Counted from the first letter of the stretch, positions 25,401 to 40,400 are shown. The stretch: 64,000 bases of DNA from Beroe forskalii (GCA_011033025.1 WFMF01000272.1:62001-126000); one strand, 5' to 3'. The notes: a model not told the origin generated them from the letters alone. Made by a program: numbers and translations.

Positions 25401-28400
25401 AACGAGGAATAGACGGTTTTAGGATGTCATCATTGTCATAGGACAGAATAGTAAGTTGATGACAGTTATCTCGGCTATTTCTCGCACGCACAGGACTTAA
25501 ACAATAGTGTCACAGTTCCACATCCGGTGCTAGTTATAACCAGTGGAATCCTCTAATCCTGAACACCCAGTTAGCAGCAGTAGGAGGTAATGTTCCGTAG
25601 GGATGATCACGAGATACCAGAGAATGATATATGAACAGTGGTGTCCTGTATCAGACAGGTCATCAGCTGTCAATGTGCGCTAACGAGATATAAGTGGGAA
25701 TTATATGTCGTGATATGTCGGTGTCTGGCGAACATGTCTGACATTTCATGAGGCAGTGATTTAATTGAAATACTGAAATATAATTCGTAACATCAGAAGG
25801 ACAGATATATCATGTAACCTTTGAAATATTTTTCTGGACCTATTTTCCAGACCTATTTGACAAATCAAGCTGGGAGCTGTCAAGCACGGTTCGGTAGAGT
25901 TCCAGAATTCAGGACTTCTGAAGGACGGACGAATTTATTCCAAGCTTTCCTTCAACAGTTCAAAAGCTCAGTTTCGTTTTAAACCAATGCTATATTACTA
26001 TCGGTTCTAAAACTCTTTTAAAACCATCTAAACATTAAATCATAGGCCATATATTAATACTGATTCCAAGAAAACTTACAGCGCTGTAACTTCTGTGAAA
26101 CTCGGCCCCAATAGACGCTGCTATGCTGGTATTGCGTGGTACAACAGCACAGAGTGACTGGTCTACGGTTTGTGAGTCAGGTGAAGCGTGAAACATCGCA
26201 AAACATGTCGTTTACGAGAAGAATATGCGCTATACTACGTCATCATTTCACCGTGTTAACGCATGATAATGACGTAAGACTGAGCCGCCTGTGTTTTGAG
26301 AGTGAAACTTATCTATTCAATACTAAATAATATTGATAAACCGTCTGTATGCCGTTACGGTACATGACTCCCGTTATCTTATGACTCACAAGTGCGGGAG
26401 AGAACGTTATAGTCTTCTTCGATCAGCAACAATCTTTATGTACACTTGAATTTGTACACTCTTGAGTACAGTGTACCTATTGGCTATACACTGCCTCAAC
26501 AAAGATAAACATCGTGTGAACTTGATGTACAATACCCATAAAAGAAACAAAACCCACTAATAAAACCTGTTGTTACACTGAAATACAACACTACTCTTTC
26601 AATATTTGCTCATCTGTTACACACCTACAGTCCACACAATACTCATTCAATCCTTGTATGCTCCTCTTAATACATGGATAATGTATACATTGCACAATAT
26701 ACATTATACAAAGTACACAAGCACTCCAAAACGCTGTAACTGCAGACACAAAGACATGGTATTTTCATAAACATTACAAGATTACAGATTCTCTTCAATT
26801 CAATATTATGATCAACCCTTGGGGAACATGAGCCATGTAAAATGTATAGCGTATACAATACATAGTATACACTATACATTATACACAATACACTCAGTTG
26901 CACTCTAACACCAAAGCAGCAGACACAAAACACATGGTATTTTCATTGTATAAGTTCTTCAATACATGATCTTGAGACGGAGACAGACAGAGTCACCTCT
27001 AATAAAATCAGTATCTCAATACAGGGCCCAGGTAACGATATGATAACATATATCAGGGTTAATGGAAGCCGCTCAGAAACACCAGGCCCTCAGGGATGAA
27101 GTCATTATCAGGGCTTACAATGGGGCTTTATCACGTAAAAATGCGTATTTTTCATTAAATCGAATAGAAAGTCAGGTGTATAGAGATAAGGGAGGTTACA
27201 GAGTCTAGACTTCACGGCAGACGCCACATGGCTGTCTAGATAGAAATATATAATCGTGTGTTTGTGTGTAGTGTGTGTGTGTGCCCTTGGCCAGGTGCCA
27301 ATCGCCCAATGACAGAGGAGCAATGTTACATCCTCAGGGCGTCAGGAAGGTGTAAGAACCATTCCACGTGTATTTGCCAGCAGTTGCACACCGACAATAG
27401 GCGCTAAGACTTCATCAATACACTATTAAAGTCCATGATAATGGATTCTCTCTCCCCCGCCTATTGATAACCCACGACCTTGATTACAGCTTTACAGGAC
27501 AGGTTAGCTGAGCTTTGTATCCGATATGCCGACAGATAATGTAGCGGCTGAAGGCGCCATTCAGTCGCAGGAACAGCTCGAGCATGACAACTCGCTCAGT
27601 CATAACAATCATTAGGAATCATGATCCAAAGATCGGCACAACCAGTCACAGCAACTCGCTGCTCATAGTTACATTTGATAAACAAAAACGAAAGTTACGC
27701 AGGTGCGCATTGTTCAATGAGGAGTAAATTAGTAAAACATTCCTAGGAAAATCAACTGGCACTGACCACTGATGTATCTCGCAATGAACCCAGCTGTCCA
27801 ACAGACGTATTCTTGTCTAACCAACCTGATCTAACAAATTCTAACATTTAATCGTGTGTTTGTGTGTAGTGTGCCCTTGGCCAGTTGCCAATCGCCCAAT
27901 GACAGAGGAGCGATGTTACATCCTCAGGGCGTCAGGAAGGTGTAAGAACCATTCCACGTGTATTTGCCAGCAGTTGCACACCAAAAGTAGGCGCTTAGAT
28001 TCAATAAACACACCATTATAGTCCATGATAATGATGCCACTCTCCACCGCCTATTGAAGACCCTCGACCTTGATTACAGCTTTACAGGACAGGTTAGCTG
28101 AGCTTTGTATCCGATATGCCGACAGATAATGTAGCGGCTGAGGGCGCCCTTCAGACGCAGGAACAGCTCGAGCATGACAACTCGCTCAGTCATAACAATC
28201 ATTAGGAAATCATCCAAAGATCGCAACCAGTCACAACAGCTCGCTGCTCACAGTAACATTTGATAAACAAAAACGAAAGTTACGCAGGTGCGCTTTGTTC
28301 AATGAGGAGTAAATTAGTAAAACATTCCCAGGAAAATCAACTGGCACTGACCACTGGTGTATCTTGCAATGAACCCAGCTGTTCAAAAGACGTATGCTTG

Positions 28401-31400
28401 TCTAACTAACCTGATCTGATAAATTCTAACATCTGATCTAACAAATTCTAACATCTGATCTAACATCTAACAGATGATCCGACTAACCTAGGCAGCGCTG
28501 TAGGACACGGGCGCAGTACCCAGCAAATCTTCCAGCCTGTGTCTTCTGGGCGGAGTAACGGTCCAAGTGGCTCTTTAGGTACCCCATTACACGACCTGAT
28601 GGGGAGAAATGGGTTAGACAAGGGTTAGAAAGGGGTCAGAAAGGGGTTAGACAAGGATTAGGAAGGGGTAGGACAGTGGTTACAACAGAGTTAGGGAAGG
28701 GGTTAAAAAGGTGTAAGGTAAGGGGTCAGAAAGGTGTTAGGCAAAGGTATCAAGGCTCAGTAGAAATGGCTTCATGGAATTGAAGACCGAAGGGGTTAGA
28801 TAATGGGTTAAATGGGGTTATTATAAGCTGTCAAAAGTGACAGATCGTTTTAAATTTAATTGCAGCAAACTATAATATCATCGCATTTTTAATTACCCAT
28901 TTAATCAAAGTTAAGATACACAACCCCAACAAATTCACAGAATCTGAATTTATAAATGCCTTAAAAGTCATTTTCATATCAAAACTGTGCTATAATATGA
29001 TTTAAAGTTTTAAATGCATTACTCCCACCTTGCTCCAAAAGGAATAATACATGTCACAAAATTTAATAATATAATAACTGAACTTTATCCCTTACAACAT
29101 CTGCGAAAGACATTGGCGATATATCGTAGATTTTTGTCAGCCACTAAAATATTGTATTGTTGCGCCTGGGGACTCATAAAGCTGGAATACTTTTTATTAT
29201 ATGCAATTTTACCGCATATCTTTAGAGAAATATACCTATTGCCTATATTATAACGGGCAATAATAAGCACGGAATTTAAGTATATAACAGGAATGTGTCT
29301 CAAGTCTGCTCAATACTGTCTAGGACAAAATGGTTCCATACTACACGGTGCTAAAATTCATGCATTCGCATTTCGCATTTTAAAGATATCATAAACCCCA
29401 TCAATGACCACCAACGAAGCAAGCGTTTAGAGACATCTTTAAACTCTTAACTTTATATCTTAAAATATGAAATTTTGTTTTTAGAAAATTTACAAATTGC
29501 CCTTCTCTCCAAATAAATATTCGTTAAATGTAATATTTCTCACTTTTGTTATATAATATTTTGGCCGTTGGCGCATGTGTCAAATCTTGTTTATAACGAG
29601 AGAGCGCTGGGGTATATTACATCTGTCCAATAACAAGCAGTGACAGGCAGGCCATGAGGCTGAGATAAGCAGAGGCAGGCCTTGTAAAACGTGACACATC
29701 GAGATACTGCATGAAACACTCTAAACATAATGTAACTATTACTGGTGAGAAATAGGCGGTGTGACGTCATCAATTCACCATTGTGAGGCATGAAAATGAT
29801 GTCACTCTCTAAGATCTGTTATTTGTTGAGGTTGTGTATACGTGACCAACAGAAGTTGATTTGCTCATGTGATGCAGTGGTGCAATCTTCAGGAATATTG
29901 AGTCTTTTTTTATGTCGCAACTTTTGCGTCAAGGCGCATTATACCGGGAGCTGCAGTTTTATTTTTTCTTTTTTTCCTTTTCTAGAGAGTTGCTGGGACA
30001 ATAGATCCAGTCCGAGCATTGGGCAACAAGTTTGAATATTAGGAAAGACCAAGACGGAGATAAAATGGTAGGTATTTTATTTTTGTAAGAAATTTATAAG
30101 TCCCATTTAGGTCCTTAGTAATGAGTTACTCTGTCAAATTAGAAGCAGGTAACATAATATTATGAAACAAGCTGTGCATTGTGCATGGTCAAGCAATCTT
30201 AGAAATGTGCTGTGGTCTTAATTAGACTATATTAGGTGTAGTAACAGAGTAACACGCTGAAGTTGTGTAATTTGTATGTCAAAGACATTTCAAACTTCCA
30301 TAGGGTTCAGGGCCTTATATTTTTATATGTCAACTAAAATATTGAACAATTTGATCTCGATTTATATTATGTAGGTAGAATATGTAGGTAAAATGAAGAT
30401 TGAAGGGTTTGAAAGTATGACAGTAAAACAGCATACCTGTAGGAAGAATGAAGGGAATGACAGTTGCCAGGACATGCCAGTAAGCCAGTATCTCCCTGGG
30501 GCCTGTCTGTGTGTCTGTTTGAGCAGCTGACTGTACAGCTCGTTCACTAACTCGCTACTGGACAGTGTCAGCAGGGTTCTCGAGGTGTTGTACAGGTCTT
30601 TGGGCTGCGGGAGGGATATAGTTATCATCATTATGATTGATTAGTAAAGAAGTAGCTGAAATGTTTTCGGTGGCACTTTACCTTACCCATAAATCCAGAA
30701 GCTTCTTTACATTGACTCATTGATTAGTTACCTTCTGTATATCAAAATTCTAATAAGTGTTAATTTGTACGCAATCCAAGATAGTTTTGTCATACTATTT
30801 TAGTATTTTTTCATAAGCATGTTTGATCGTACTTAAGTTGTTTTTGTATAACTAGAAATAGACATATAACTTGAAAGTAGATAGTATCATGACGTGAAGC
30901 TATGAGAAGCATGGAGGAAAGAGTAAACATCTTTTCAATTAAGAACAATAATCATTCAAGTGATTCCAAGAAATCATCCAATAATGGCAAATATCTTACA
31001 GAGAGATTTTTTGACGGTTCCCCGAACCAGGTTCTTTTAAAAAATGGTTTCAAGTTAAAAGATACATCCTTGTGTTTTAAAACAATACTTGTACAGAATA
31101 TATGCATATTATTTGAAATTTTGGCAGTTGACCATAACATGTTTCATCTTGTCTACAGATCTATTTCATCCATAACAAAATTCCAATGATTTCGAAGGAA
31201 TGATGAATAATGAAAATGATAAAGGATTGATTAAGGAATGGTTAAGGAATGATTAAGGAATTTGCTAATTTAGGGCAGCATTTGTTCTGGCGACATTGGT
31301 CTCCTCTGTACCTTCTGTCCTAATCAAGTGTTAAAACCAGAGATAGGCTTACACTCTCATATTGCTACACATCGCACAAGCTATAGAAGGCTGAGATGAC

Positions 31401-34400
31401 GTCATTATCAGGAGTTAAGATAGTGCATTAATGACGTTCAGTAGGATATTCCCCTGTGTTACATCCTAAAATACCTAACTAATCGTCTACATAACATAAT
31501 CCCTAACACAGGGACAACATTTAATATATCATATTATACTGGGCAGTACATAATGCGACGACTGATGCACGTAATGTTATACCGACTCAGTTATATGGCT
31601 TTGTATGATAGACCTGCTATACTGCTAAGAGCTTGGAAAACATGTCAGTCCAATCGTTGGAAAGTTCGGGAAAAATATACGCAAAACCTTGTTATGTAAC
31701 TGTAAAGTCGGAATTGGAAAATTATGGGCTTTACCAGCTTCCTAGACAAGAAAAAAGACAAGTAATAAATTTTGGGAGGTACTCAAGTCTTAATTTTCTG
31801 AGGGGCAGGCTTAAATTCTAGGATGGTGCAAAAATTAGTCCTGTTATACATGATAAAGAGCTAGTCAGCTCAAACTTTGGAAAGTTCTAGAAAATACACT
31901 GTTTATTAGTAAGTAGAAGAGCTAGGGGAGCTTTTCAAGATTTTCTTAGAAACATAGGAAGGAACAACGATTCCTGGTACTCTGTTAGCTCAAGACCCAG
32001 AGAAATTGAACTGTGGCCCATGGAGTAACAGACTTACGTCAAAAACATACAAAACCTTTTACTCAAGTAATTTTGTACTCAAGTAATTTTTCAGAAAGGA
32101 CCCCCTAATTTCCTAATTCATTAAATACTCACACAATCGGCGAAGTCGTGTAGCAGCTTGTTGATCCTCAAAGCAATGGAGATGTGGTAGGGGGTCGTTA
32201 GGTTGGTGAGAGGGTGTGTCAGGGGTTTACAGCTGTGCGACAGTACTGGAGAGGTCAGAATCTGCTTGATCTGGTTCTGAAACACAAGGAAATGTTTTAA
32301 AGCGGAACTGTTATTACTGTCGTATTGGCTATGAAATATTTTGGAATTCACAAATTTATTGCTCTTGATTTTTTGATTCCACTGTCGAAATGATTTAATT
32401 TTTGGATATTCCATATGAGACGCTTCACGCTCTGATTAGTTTAGTAATAGGGCGAGTAATAATGTCGAGCCCCGAAGGGACGAGCCATTCTGACGAACCG
32501 TATAACTGCCCTATTTCCATGCTATAAAGGGACCGCCACACTGCATGATAACAAACGACAAAAAATATGTTGAACCCAGGAATCAAATGCTGAGGAATGA
32601 ACATTCTGATTCGTCAGAAATCAGAATAATGATTCATCAGATCGTGATTCAATAGATGGCACTGAAGTTACAAGTTATAATTATGCACAATTTACATAAT
32701 CTCAAGCTGTGGACGACCTGTTAATTTCCCAACTGAACGACTGAGCCAAATTTTCATTGACGCAATCTGACCAGATATATCATAAACATTATAACATTAT
32801 TGGCATATTTCTTATCATTCGTGAACATAAAATTTCTCGTTTAGTGATTCAAAGTTATTGAATTTATTCATTAATTTTTCCCAGAAATTGCATATTTTGT
32901 AATAATATACAGCCAAGGGTTATTGTGACGAAACAGTGTAATTTACTTGTGCAATAGCGGATCCGATGGCATCACGTCCAGCTTATTCGATTATTCGAGA
33001 ATAAAATGCACATACTACACATAATATGTACAATAATCACGCAAACTGAATACATCAGTGATCAGATTATCAATCATCTGAATTTATACAGTGATGGCAT
33101 GGAAAAATTGTAGCAATTCTAACTTTTCAGCTGTCTGAACTCCTCTATTTTGATATATCACAAAACCGTCGGAAATAGTCATTTTCAATATTACATGGCT
33201 CATAAGCCCTTATTCGCCACCATATACATCGGGGAATTTCTTTAGTATAGGGTCGGTCGGATCCTGTAACCCCATGTTATGTGGTCGGTTGGGATCCTGT
33301 AACCCCATGTTATGTGGTCGTTTCCGACCCTATAAGCCCGAGCTACAATGATGACTCCGACGTAGATTCAATATGAAAGTTTATGACGTGAGTCGCCTAT
33401 ATCTTTTTTTAGAGTCGTTCGGATCCTATAACCCCATGTTATAGGATTTTCCAAGAGTTGATAGGGTATTTACAATGATGACATCGTCTTAGATTCAATA
33501 AGCAAGTTTATGACGTGAGTTGTCTACATTTGTTTGCAGACCATTACACGAGTAACGATACCTGCCGCCTCAAGTGCCAATTCAATTTGAATAATTTGGT
33601 TGGAACGCAGATATTCGAATTTTGTGGTATTTGAGACTCCAATGATCAACAGGCTGTTCAAATGACGCCGTTATCTTGCTTCACTGTGGTAAATTGCTAC
33701 ATGGCATCACAATATGCATTCCATCGACTTATGTCTACAAGTACATGTCTTGAGGCCCGACAAAATGCAATTACCGGCGAAAGATCATTCTAACCATGAC
33801 GCCTGATACAAGTACAACTATGAGACGTCATGTTTCATATTTCTTATGAGTTTCCACCACATAATTTATGTAATTTCGCCATGTATCCACATTGTTTTGA
33901 ACTCGGCTTCGCCTCGTCCAAACAAATCATTATTGGCCTCAGCTTCGCTTCGGCCAATAATGCGTCTATATATAGTTCGCGCTTCGCGCTCACTACATAT
34001 ATGTGGTATTAGGTTACTCCTTCGACCTATAGTTCTATATTTTTTTTTTTTTTTTGCATATCGAGGAACTCGCCATATAGGTCCAGTTTTACCGAACGTT
34101 TAGACAACGTCCTTGGTTATGGGACACACTCAATGTCGAACCAAGTCAGTTCTCCTCGATACACAAAAAGTGTTGCAGCGTAAACTGCGAGTGTGAACCA
34201 TTTCCAACTAACCTCTTGGTTAGTTGGTGGGGTAGTAGAAGAAATTCCTTGGTGTGTAGGTGGTGGGAAGCAAATGAAAGTTCAAAGTTTATACAATTGA
34301 GATGCATAACTGCACCCTGTATGAAGACAATACGAATGATGAAGCGAATGGCTACATCTTGAAACAGAACAAAGAGACAGTGAAGCGATAGCAACTTCAG

Positions 34401-37400
34401 AAAAAATAAAAATGGAATAACAAATCAAACTTGAGAAGTGTAGGCGAGGGTGGCCCAAAACCTAAGTTACAAGTGAACAATCAAGAAAACAAGAAGAAAA
34501 CAAAAGGGGAAGCAAAGAATTAAAGTTCGAATGCTTCAATAGTTTAACTTACCAAAGACAATAACTGAATTAACTTAATAAACCTAAAAACGACTCATTT
34601 AATTAACATCATTAGAATAATTAACTTAATTAACATAAAATACCAAAAAACCTAAATAGCTTAATTAACATAAATAATTCTATCAGATTAATTAAAAGTA
34701 CATAACATACTATCGTGCTTACCAATCTTACCATACCATACTTACTATGCTCACCAGACTTACCTATAGCCATACATACCGTACTTACTTATACTTACCA
34801 AACTTACCAATAATTTTAAAGAAACCTCAAGACTTCATAGTCAAAAGTCATAATAAGCTAAAATGACTAAAACAAAATGAATAGCAGCAAAAATCATAAA
34901 AAAACAGAAAAAAAATAAGACAGGATCAACTGTATAAAAAATAAAAATAAAAATAAAAAATATAGTTCTATATTACCTACTCATCAAATTCAGAGATATA
35001 TTCGCACTCAATATATTCAATATAATAGTTAACTGAGTACCGCAACAAAAGCCGGACCGGGCCCATGAAGCACGAGCAATGTGCGATATATTCAATTAGA
35101 AACTGTCCGGTGTCCAGACTGCCGACTCTAGACCACAATATAACCATGAAGCCAGCTTACTGACTAAAAAGTGGTTGAGGGTTGTAAAGCTGAATTGTAA
35201 GACTTCAACTGAGTTATTACATCTTTATATGGCTCTAAAATAAGAGACCGCCCCCTCCAACTCTGTCTCAGAACATGTAATATCAGAGATTTGAACGAAA
35301 CACCAATGTACAGGCATAAACATTAATGATTATTGATTATGCGTATTGCTATGCACAATTAATAATAGGCTGAAGAAGCTGCAATCCTCTTCACAGCTGA
35401 ACGTAGTCACAAGGTAACATTTTGCCGCCTATTTCCTCACACGGCCATCACACTATCACAATGCACCTGCCAACAGAACCGCAGTACACGTTCAGAAGAA
35501 AACGTGACTCCAGACCACCGTGAATGCTCAAAAACAGCGCGAGCGAAGCGGTACTCAAATTTAGACACATCGATAACCCACACAAACAAATACAGCTGCA
35601 GAAGTTCTGGCAGACATTGTACAATGTACACAACTACACTCGTTTTAGTATCTTATGTTCAGCATTTCATGACATAATTGATGAAAATATAGAAGTAAAA
35701 CATGAAGAGAAATCTTAAAGAGGGCACAGATGTTGTCTTGTTTCCAATCCTATTTGAGCCGTATTATCAAATGAGAAAGGTATTGTTTAGACTTAGATTG
35801 GGGTGAGTTCTGGCTGATTCTGATTAAATTCATTTATACTTTTATTTATAGCACGTGAACGAGTACGTCTAAATGTCTGTCTAAATGTCCGTCTAACTAC
35901 ATCCCTTAGTGTCCAAGTGTCTGTGAGCGTCGTACGACCCTGTTCTTTATCTGTCATAAAATCACACAAAACACTGAGCACTAAGTGCTGTCACTTGACC
36001 AGGATAAGTACTTCACGCTAACTTCAAATTGACGGCTCGCGCGAGGGATAATTCCATAATTATGCGCGATAATTCGGTCAAACAATATAATATGGCATTG
36101 TATGTTTTTGAAGAAAGGTCAGAGTATAATTTGATTTGAAGTTCACGAGTGTAACTAGTAATAAGAGGAAATACATGTCACATAAATCGTGTTATAATTC
36201 TCAAGTTTATCTCACATACACACAACATTATGTGGGTGACGTCATCACTTGAAATTACGTAATCACTTCATATTATATTGGTTTTATCACGTCTTCATAC
36301 CTCGCCCGAGTATTTCATCTTTTCCAAAAGTCTTTCTACTTCTGTTTCTGGATCACTTTGCATCATTGGTGTCATGTTCTGAAAATTGGAAAACAGATGA
36401 TTGTATGATGATTTCACGAATTTCATATGATTCAAGCTAGGGAATATCATGAACACGTTAAGACTTGAATAAGGAGTTTGATAAGGAGTGACTGAGTAAT
36501 TATTGTTTCGATGTATCGCTCATTGGGCATGAGTTACCATGGTAGCAAGGCACCTAACGCGGTACCATGGTATAACACGTTACCGTAGCAACACCCCATG
36601 GTAACGGAAATAACCAACCTGTTTCTCGTTGATATCATCCTCTATTTCATCTAGAGGAGGCAGCTCGTAAGGGTGGTAACACGTTACCATGGTAACACTA
36701 CACCATGGTAACGCGGTAGCATCTTAATAAGCAAATTACTAACCTGTTTCTCGTTGATATCATCCTCTATTTCATCAAGAGGAGGCAGCTCGTAAGGGTG
36801 GTCAGTGAAGGAGACCTGCTCTGCAACTGTGTAGGTGGGTAGCTTGCCTAGACTGCTCTTACACCTGGGATTAGTACATTGTGACGTCATGATGAACACA
36901 GAGTTGCTTGATAAGGTAGTTTTTGTGGATATATCATGATTTATGGGGGTTAATGTGGGTCTTAACTTGTGAGATACATGGGTTTTGTAACCATTCAAGG
37001 AGAGGAAAAAGAAAATTATAGTTTCGACTTTAAAACAACTTTCCTTCCGGTGTGTGAAGGTATAATTCACGACACAATATAATTCTGATTTCCTAAGTGT
37101 GATGAGCGATTGCAGTAATTCAGTTTCTACTTTCTACTTTCTACGGAAGCTTCTCAAGAAAGATATCCATCCCTGGCTCTCACAATGATCTGAGTATGTA
37201 TGTGCCCCTTCCCTTGTGCTTGATTGAGTCCCTACTCCTTACATAGCTAAATGATAAATATGCTTTCCCAAGAAAAGATATCCCTGATCCTCAGCTTTCG
37301 GTCAATTAGATTGAATGCGTGGGCCTTTTGCTATCTGATTTTTGTGTGGGTGGGCCACATTTGACAGGACGAAGTTAGAATATATCCCTGGGCCCTGGGT

Positions 37401-40400
37401 CTCTGATCACTGACATGATAAAGTGTGTCTCGATCTCAGTATCTCAGTGAGTGGGTGTTTGAGAACGATTTATCAATACGAGATTGTGTGGGTGGGCCGA
37501 TTTCACAGAATATATCCCTATCACCCTATCAGATCTGAGAGCTTTTGGCTCTCTGATCACTGATCTCTGATCCTCTGAGCTGATGGAGATTGAGTGTGTG
37601 GGTGGGCCCTTCACTACCGAGCTGGAACCCGTGGGGGTAACTGCAAACCTCCTGCATGATAATGAGCAGCTTCACAATCTCCAGTGAGCATGAAGAGAAC
37701 TCCTCTCACTCTCTGCTCAAGCTGTGATCTACCCGTGAATCATGAGTAATATGGCTATTATCTACTACATTATCTACTGCCTTATCACTTCGGCCGGGGT
37801 ACATTATGGAATACATTGGGGAGAGGGGCAGAATGTATAATTTGGGTTGTATAATAATTTGGGCTGTATAATTGTTTGGGTGTATAACAATTTGGTTTGC
37901 ATAATACTCCAGATTTTCATGTGTACTTATTTTATAACGTCTCAAGAGGTGTGGTACTGTTTAAAATCTTACATTAAAACAATTCTGTGAATTTAGGCCT
38001 GAAATCTGGGAGTTCAACGTCATCAATGAAACATTTCAAGCCAAGAAAATGGCATTCCTCCTAAATTCAAAATTTAATGACAACTTCCTCTTGCGCCATA
38101 GATAATAAAGATAGTTTACAAATAATTAGCCCTAATAGTACCATGTAATAGGAGTGAACTAAGGGTCGCATTAACCTAGGTTAAACGGCTCGTGTAAACC
38201 GGTAATTTAACGTGACCACGCGGACCTTTGCTTGTAATTATATGTGTTGTGTGGACTCAGGGCACTGTAAAGGTTGGGGAATCACAGCGCTAAATTTAGG
38301 ACTTAAGGAGTGTGGAGGTATGGAGTTTATTTTAACTTATGACTGTAAATTATTTGATGATGCGTAATATATTATGTCGAAATCCAAATATTCGATTCAT
38401 TTAAAGAAAGAATTAAATCTGGGTAATAACTATTCATCCAACATTTTATGGGTTTATGATAATATATTTGGGTGGTTTTTGGTCCATATTGGGAGTTGTT
38501 TCAATTCTGTTTGTTCAGTGGTTTATCGTGAAACTTTTGCTTTAAGGTAAATAAACACACCATCTTACACTTTAACGTTTTCCGATTTACAGCTTGTGGA
38601 ACATAGTTCAGTGAATCAAACTGAATACACGCCGAATATATTGTAAGCAGATACATTGTATAAACCCTGAATTACTGCATTATATGCAGCTGGTAAGGAC
38701 ATCGTTAGGGGTCGCAAATTGTAACAAGTTCGTGTGGAAAACTGGAGGAGGGTGTGTATCACACGCCCAAACAGAAGGTAAGAAGTGTGTTGCTGAGAAC
38801 TTAGGGAAGGGGGCGACACCCCAAAGATAAAGCTAAGAAGTGTGTTCAATAGAAAGGGGCGACACCCAAAAAGTTTGGGATTTTTGAATTGCTGTCTGCA
38901 TTTGGATTAAAAACTTTAAAAAGTAGAAAATTAGTCAGAGTTCGAATTCGAAAGTTTGATCTAATTCAATGAAATTTCATTCTCACCGAGTGATTTTTCT
39001 GGTTATGATAAAACCAATATGATTGATAATGGACCCAGGAATGTTGTTCAAAAGTTTAAAGTAGAACTTTTTGCTTGTTTAACAAATTTTAGACTTAAGT
39101 AAAACACTAAAACTGTCAACTACCTCATATTCTATTTTTAGCACACTACGCAATGCTACTCCATAATAGCTGCGAAAGTTTGCCTTACTCGCATCAAAAC
39201 AACAATAAACCTATTGTCTCCAATAGCTTTGTATGTTATTGATGTGCTAGCGTGTGTAGATTCGTTCGGTTGTGAACCTTCCAATAATATTACACAATGT
39301 TAACTAACTACTAGATGCTCTTTCCTTAGTTCTTTGTCTTAGTAAAATAATTCAGATGATTGTCGCGTGAGATTATGACAAAGCTATTAATTACTTCATT
39401 TAGTATCAAGGTGAGCCGCCTTTTATTGAGGCAAATTACAACCGTGTGAGCCGCAAGATTATAAATTATATGCTGGTCAGCATTGGATAATAATTACACA
39501 TTCAGCCGTTACGAATTATTGTAAAACAACTAAAATATATCAAGTTATAAACACAACTGTAAGACAATAGACATTGTTGAAGTTTTAACATGCATTTTTT
39601 TCAGCGATTATCAAACTTTTCATTAAAATTTGACAAGAATACAGAGAGCTGTGAAAATATTTCCATTCAAACTTGGTTGGGTGATAGGAATCAGTGGGTG
39701 GTGACAATGGATATTGTAAGAGGGTTGATCGACTGACTTTCATCTTTATCCTACTTTTGTTCCAAGACAACATTGAGAGATGAGATCATAATATTCAGTA
39801 AATTTAATGTTTATGGAAGCGAACCTTGTCCACATTAGGTTGATTTTAATCGACTCATCAATAAAGTAGTTATTTTCGCGCTGTCTATCAGTCAACGTTT
39901 TAATAAGATTTTCCCACAAAACTTCGTGGGCGATAATCTGAAATTGATTAAATTCCCATCACTACATTATCAGCTTAATCTCGGGAACTCGAATACCAAT
40001 CTCTAGAAGAGTAACAGTCAATTCTCATATGCATATTAATATCGCTCAGTTAGTTAATTTTATGAATTTCATGGGGATAATCAGTGCACTGGGAATCTCA
40101 GGAGCCAGTACCATAGTGATAAGATTGGTATCACGTGACCGGACTGGCATCACGTGACCAGAGTCTAGATTGATGTCACGTGATTCACCAAAGGGGGCTT
40201 TCACGGCACCACACAAATCTATTATTCTTGTAAAACACTTGGTCCTGGTAATAACATAATGCACATAGCACAGCATAGTACTACTATTTAGTACTTTATA
40301 GGCATGAGCATCTTCAGGCGCCAAGATTCACGGGTCCTGATTCAGCAGCAACGTGATGACCCAGATACAGACAAATAGTAGCTACTTTTATGTCATCAAT

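Larger units (their letters stand above)
27252..28440 (+). repeat. Tandem duplication of ~598 bp
   Basis: The block starting AATCGTGTGTTTGTGTGTAG at 27252 recurs at 27850 with the same order of sub-sequences (GCCCTTGGCCAG, CCACGTGTATTTGCC, GACAGATAATGTAGCGGC, TTACGCAGGTGCG). Copies differ by small substitutions and one indel. Each contains one ~70-bp palindromic mini-element. It is followed by short CTGATCTAACAAATTCTAAC repeats to ~28475. Intronic, between MyTH4 exons. Confidence 0.92.

Noticed and set aside
27396..27465. Mini-elements as C/D-box snoRNA genes
   Set aside because: TGATGA-like strings exist, but they are not placed as C near the 5' end and D (CTGA) near the 3' end, and the copies do not keep a guide region.
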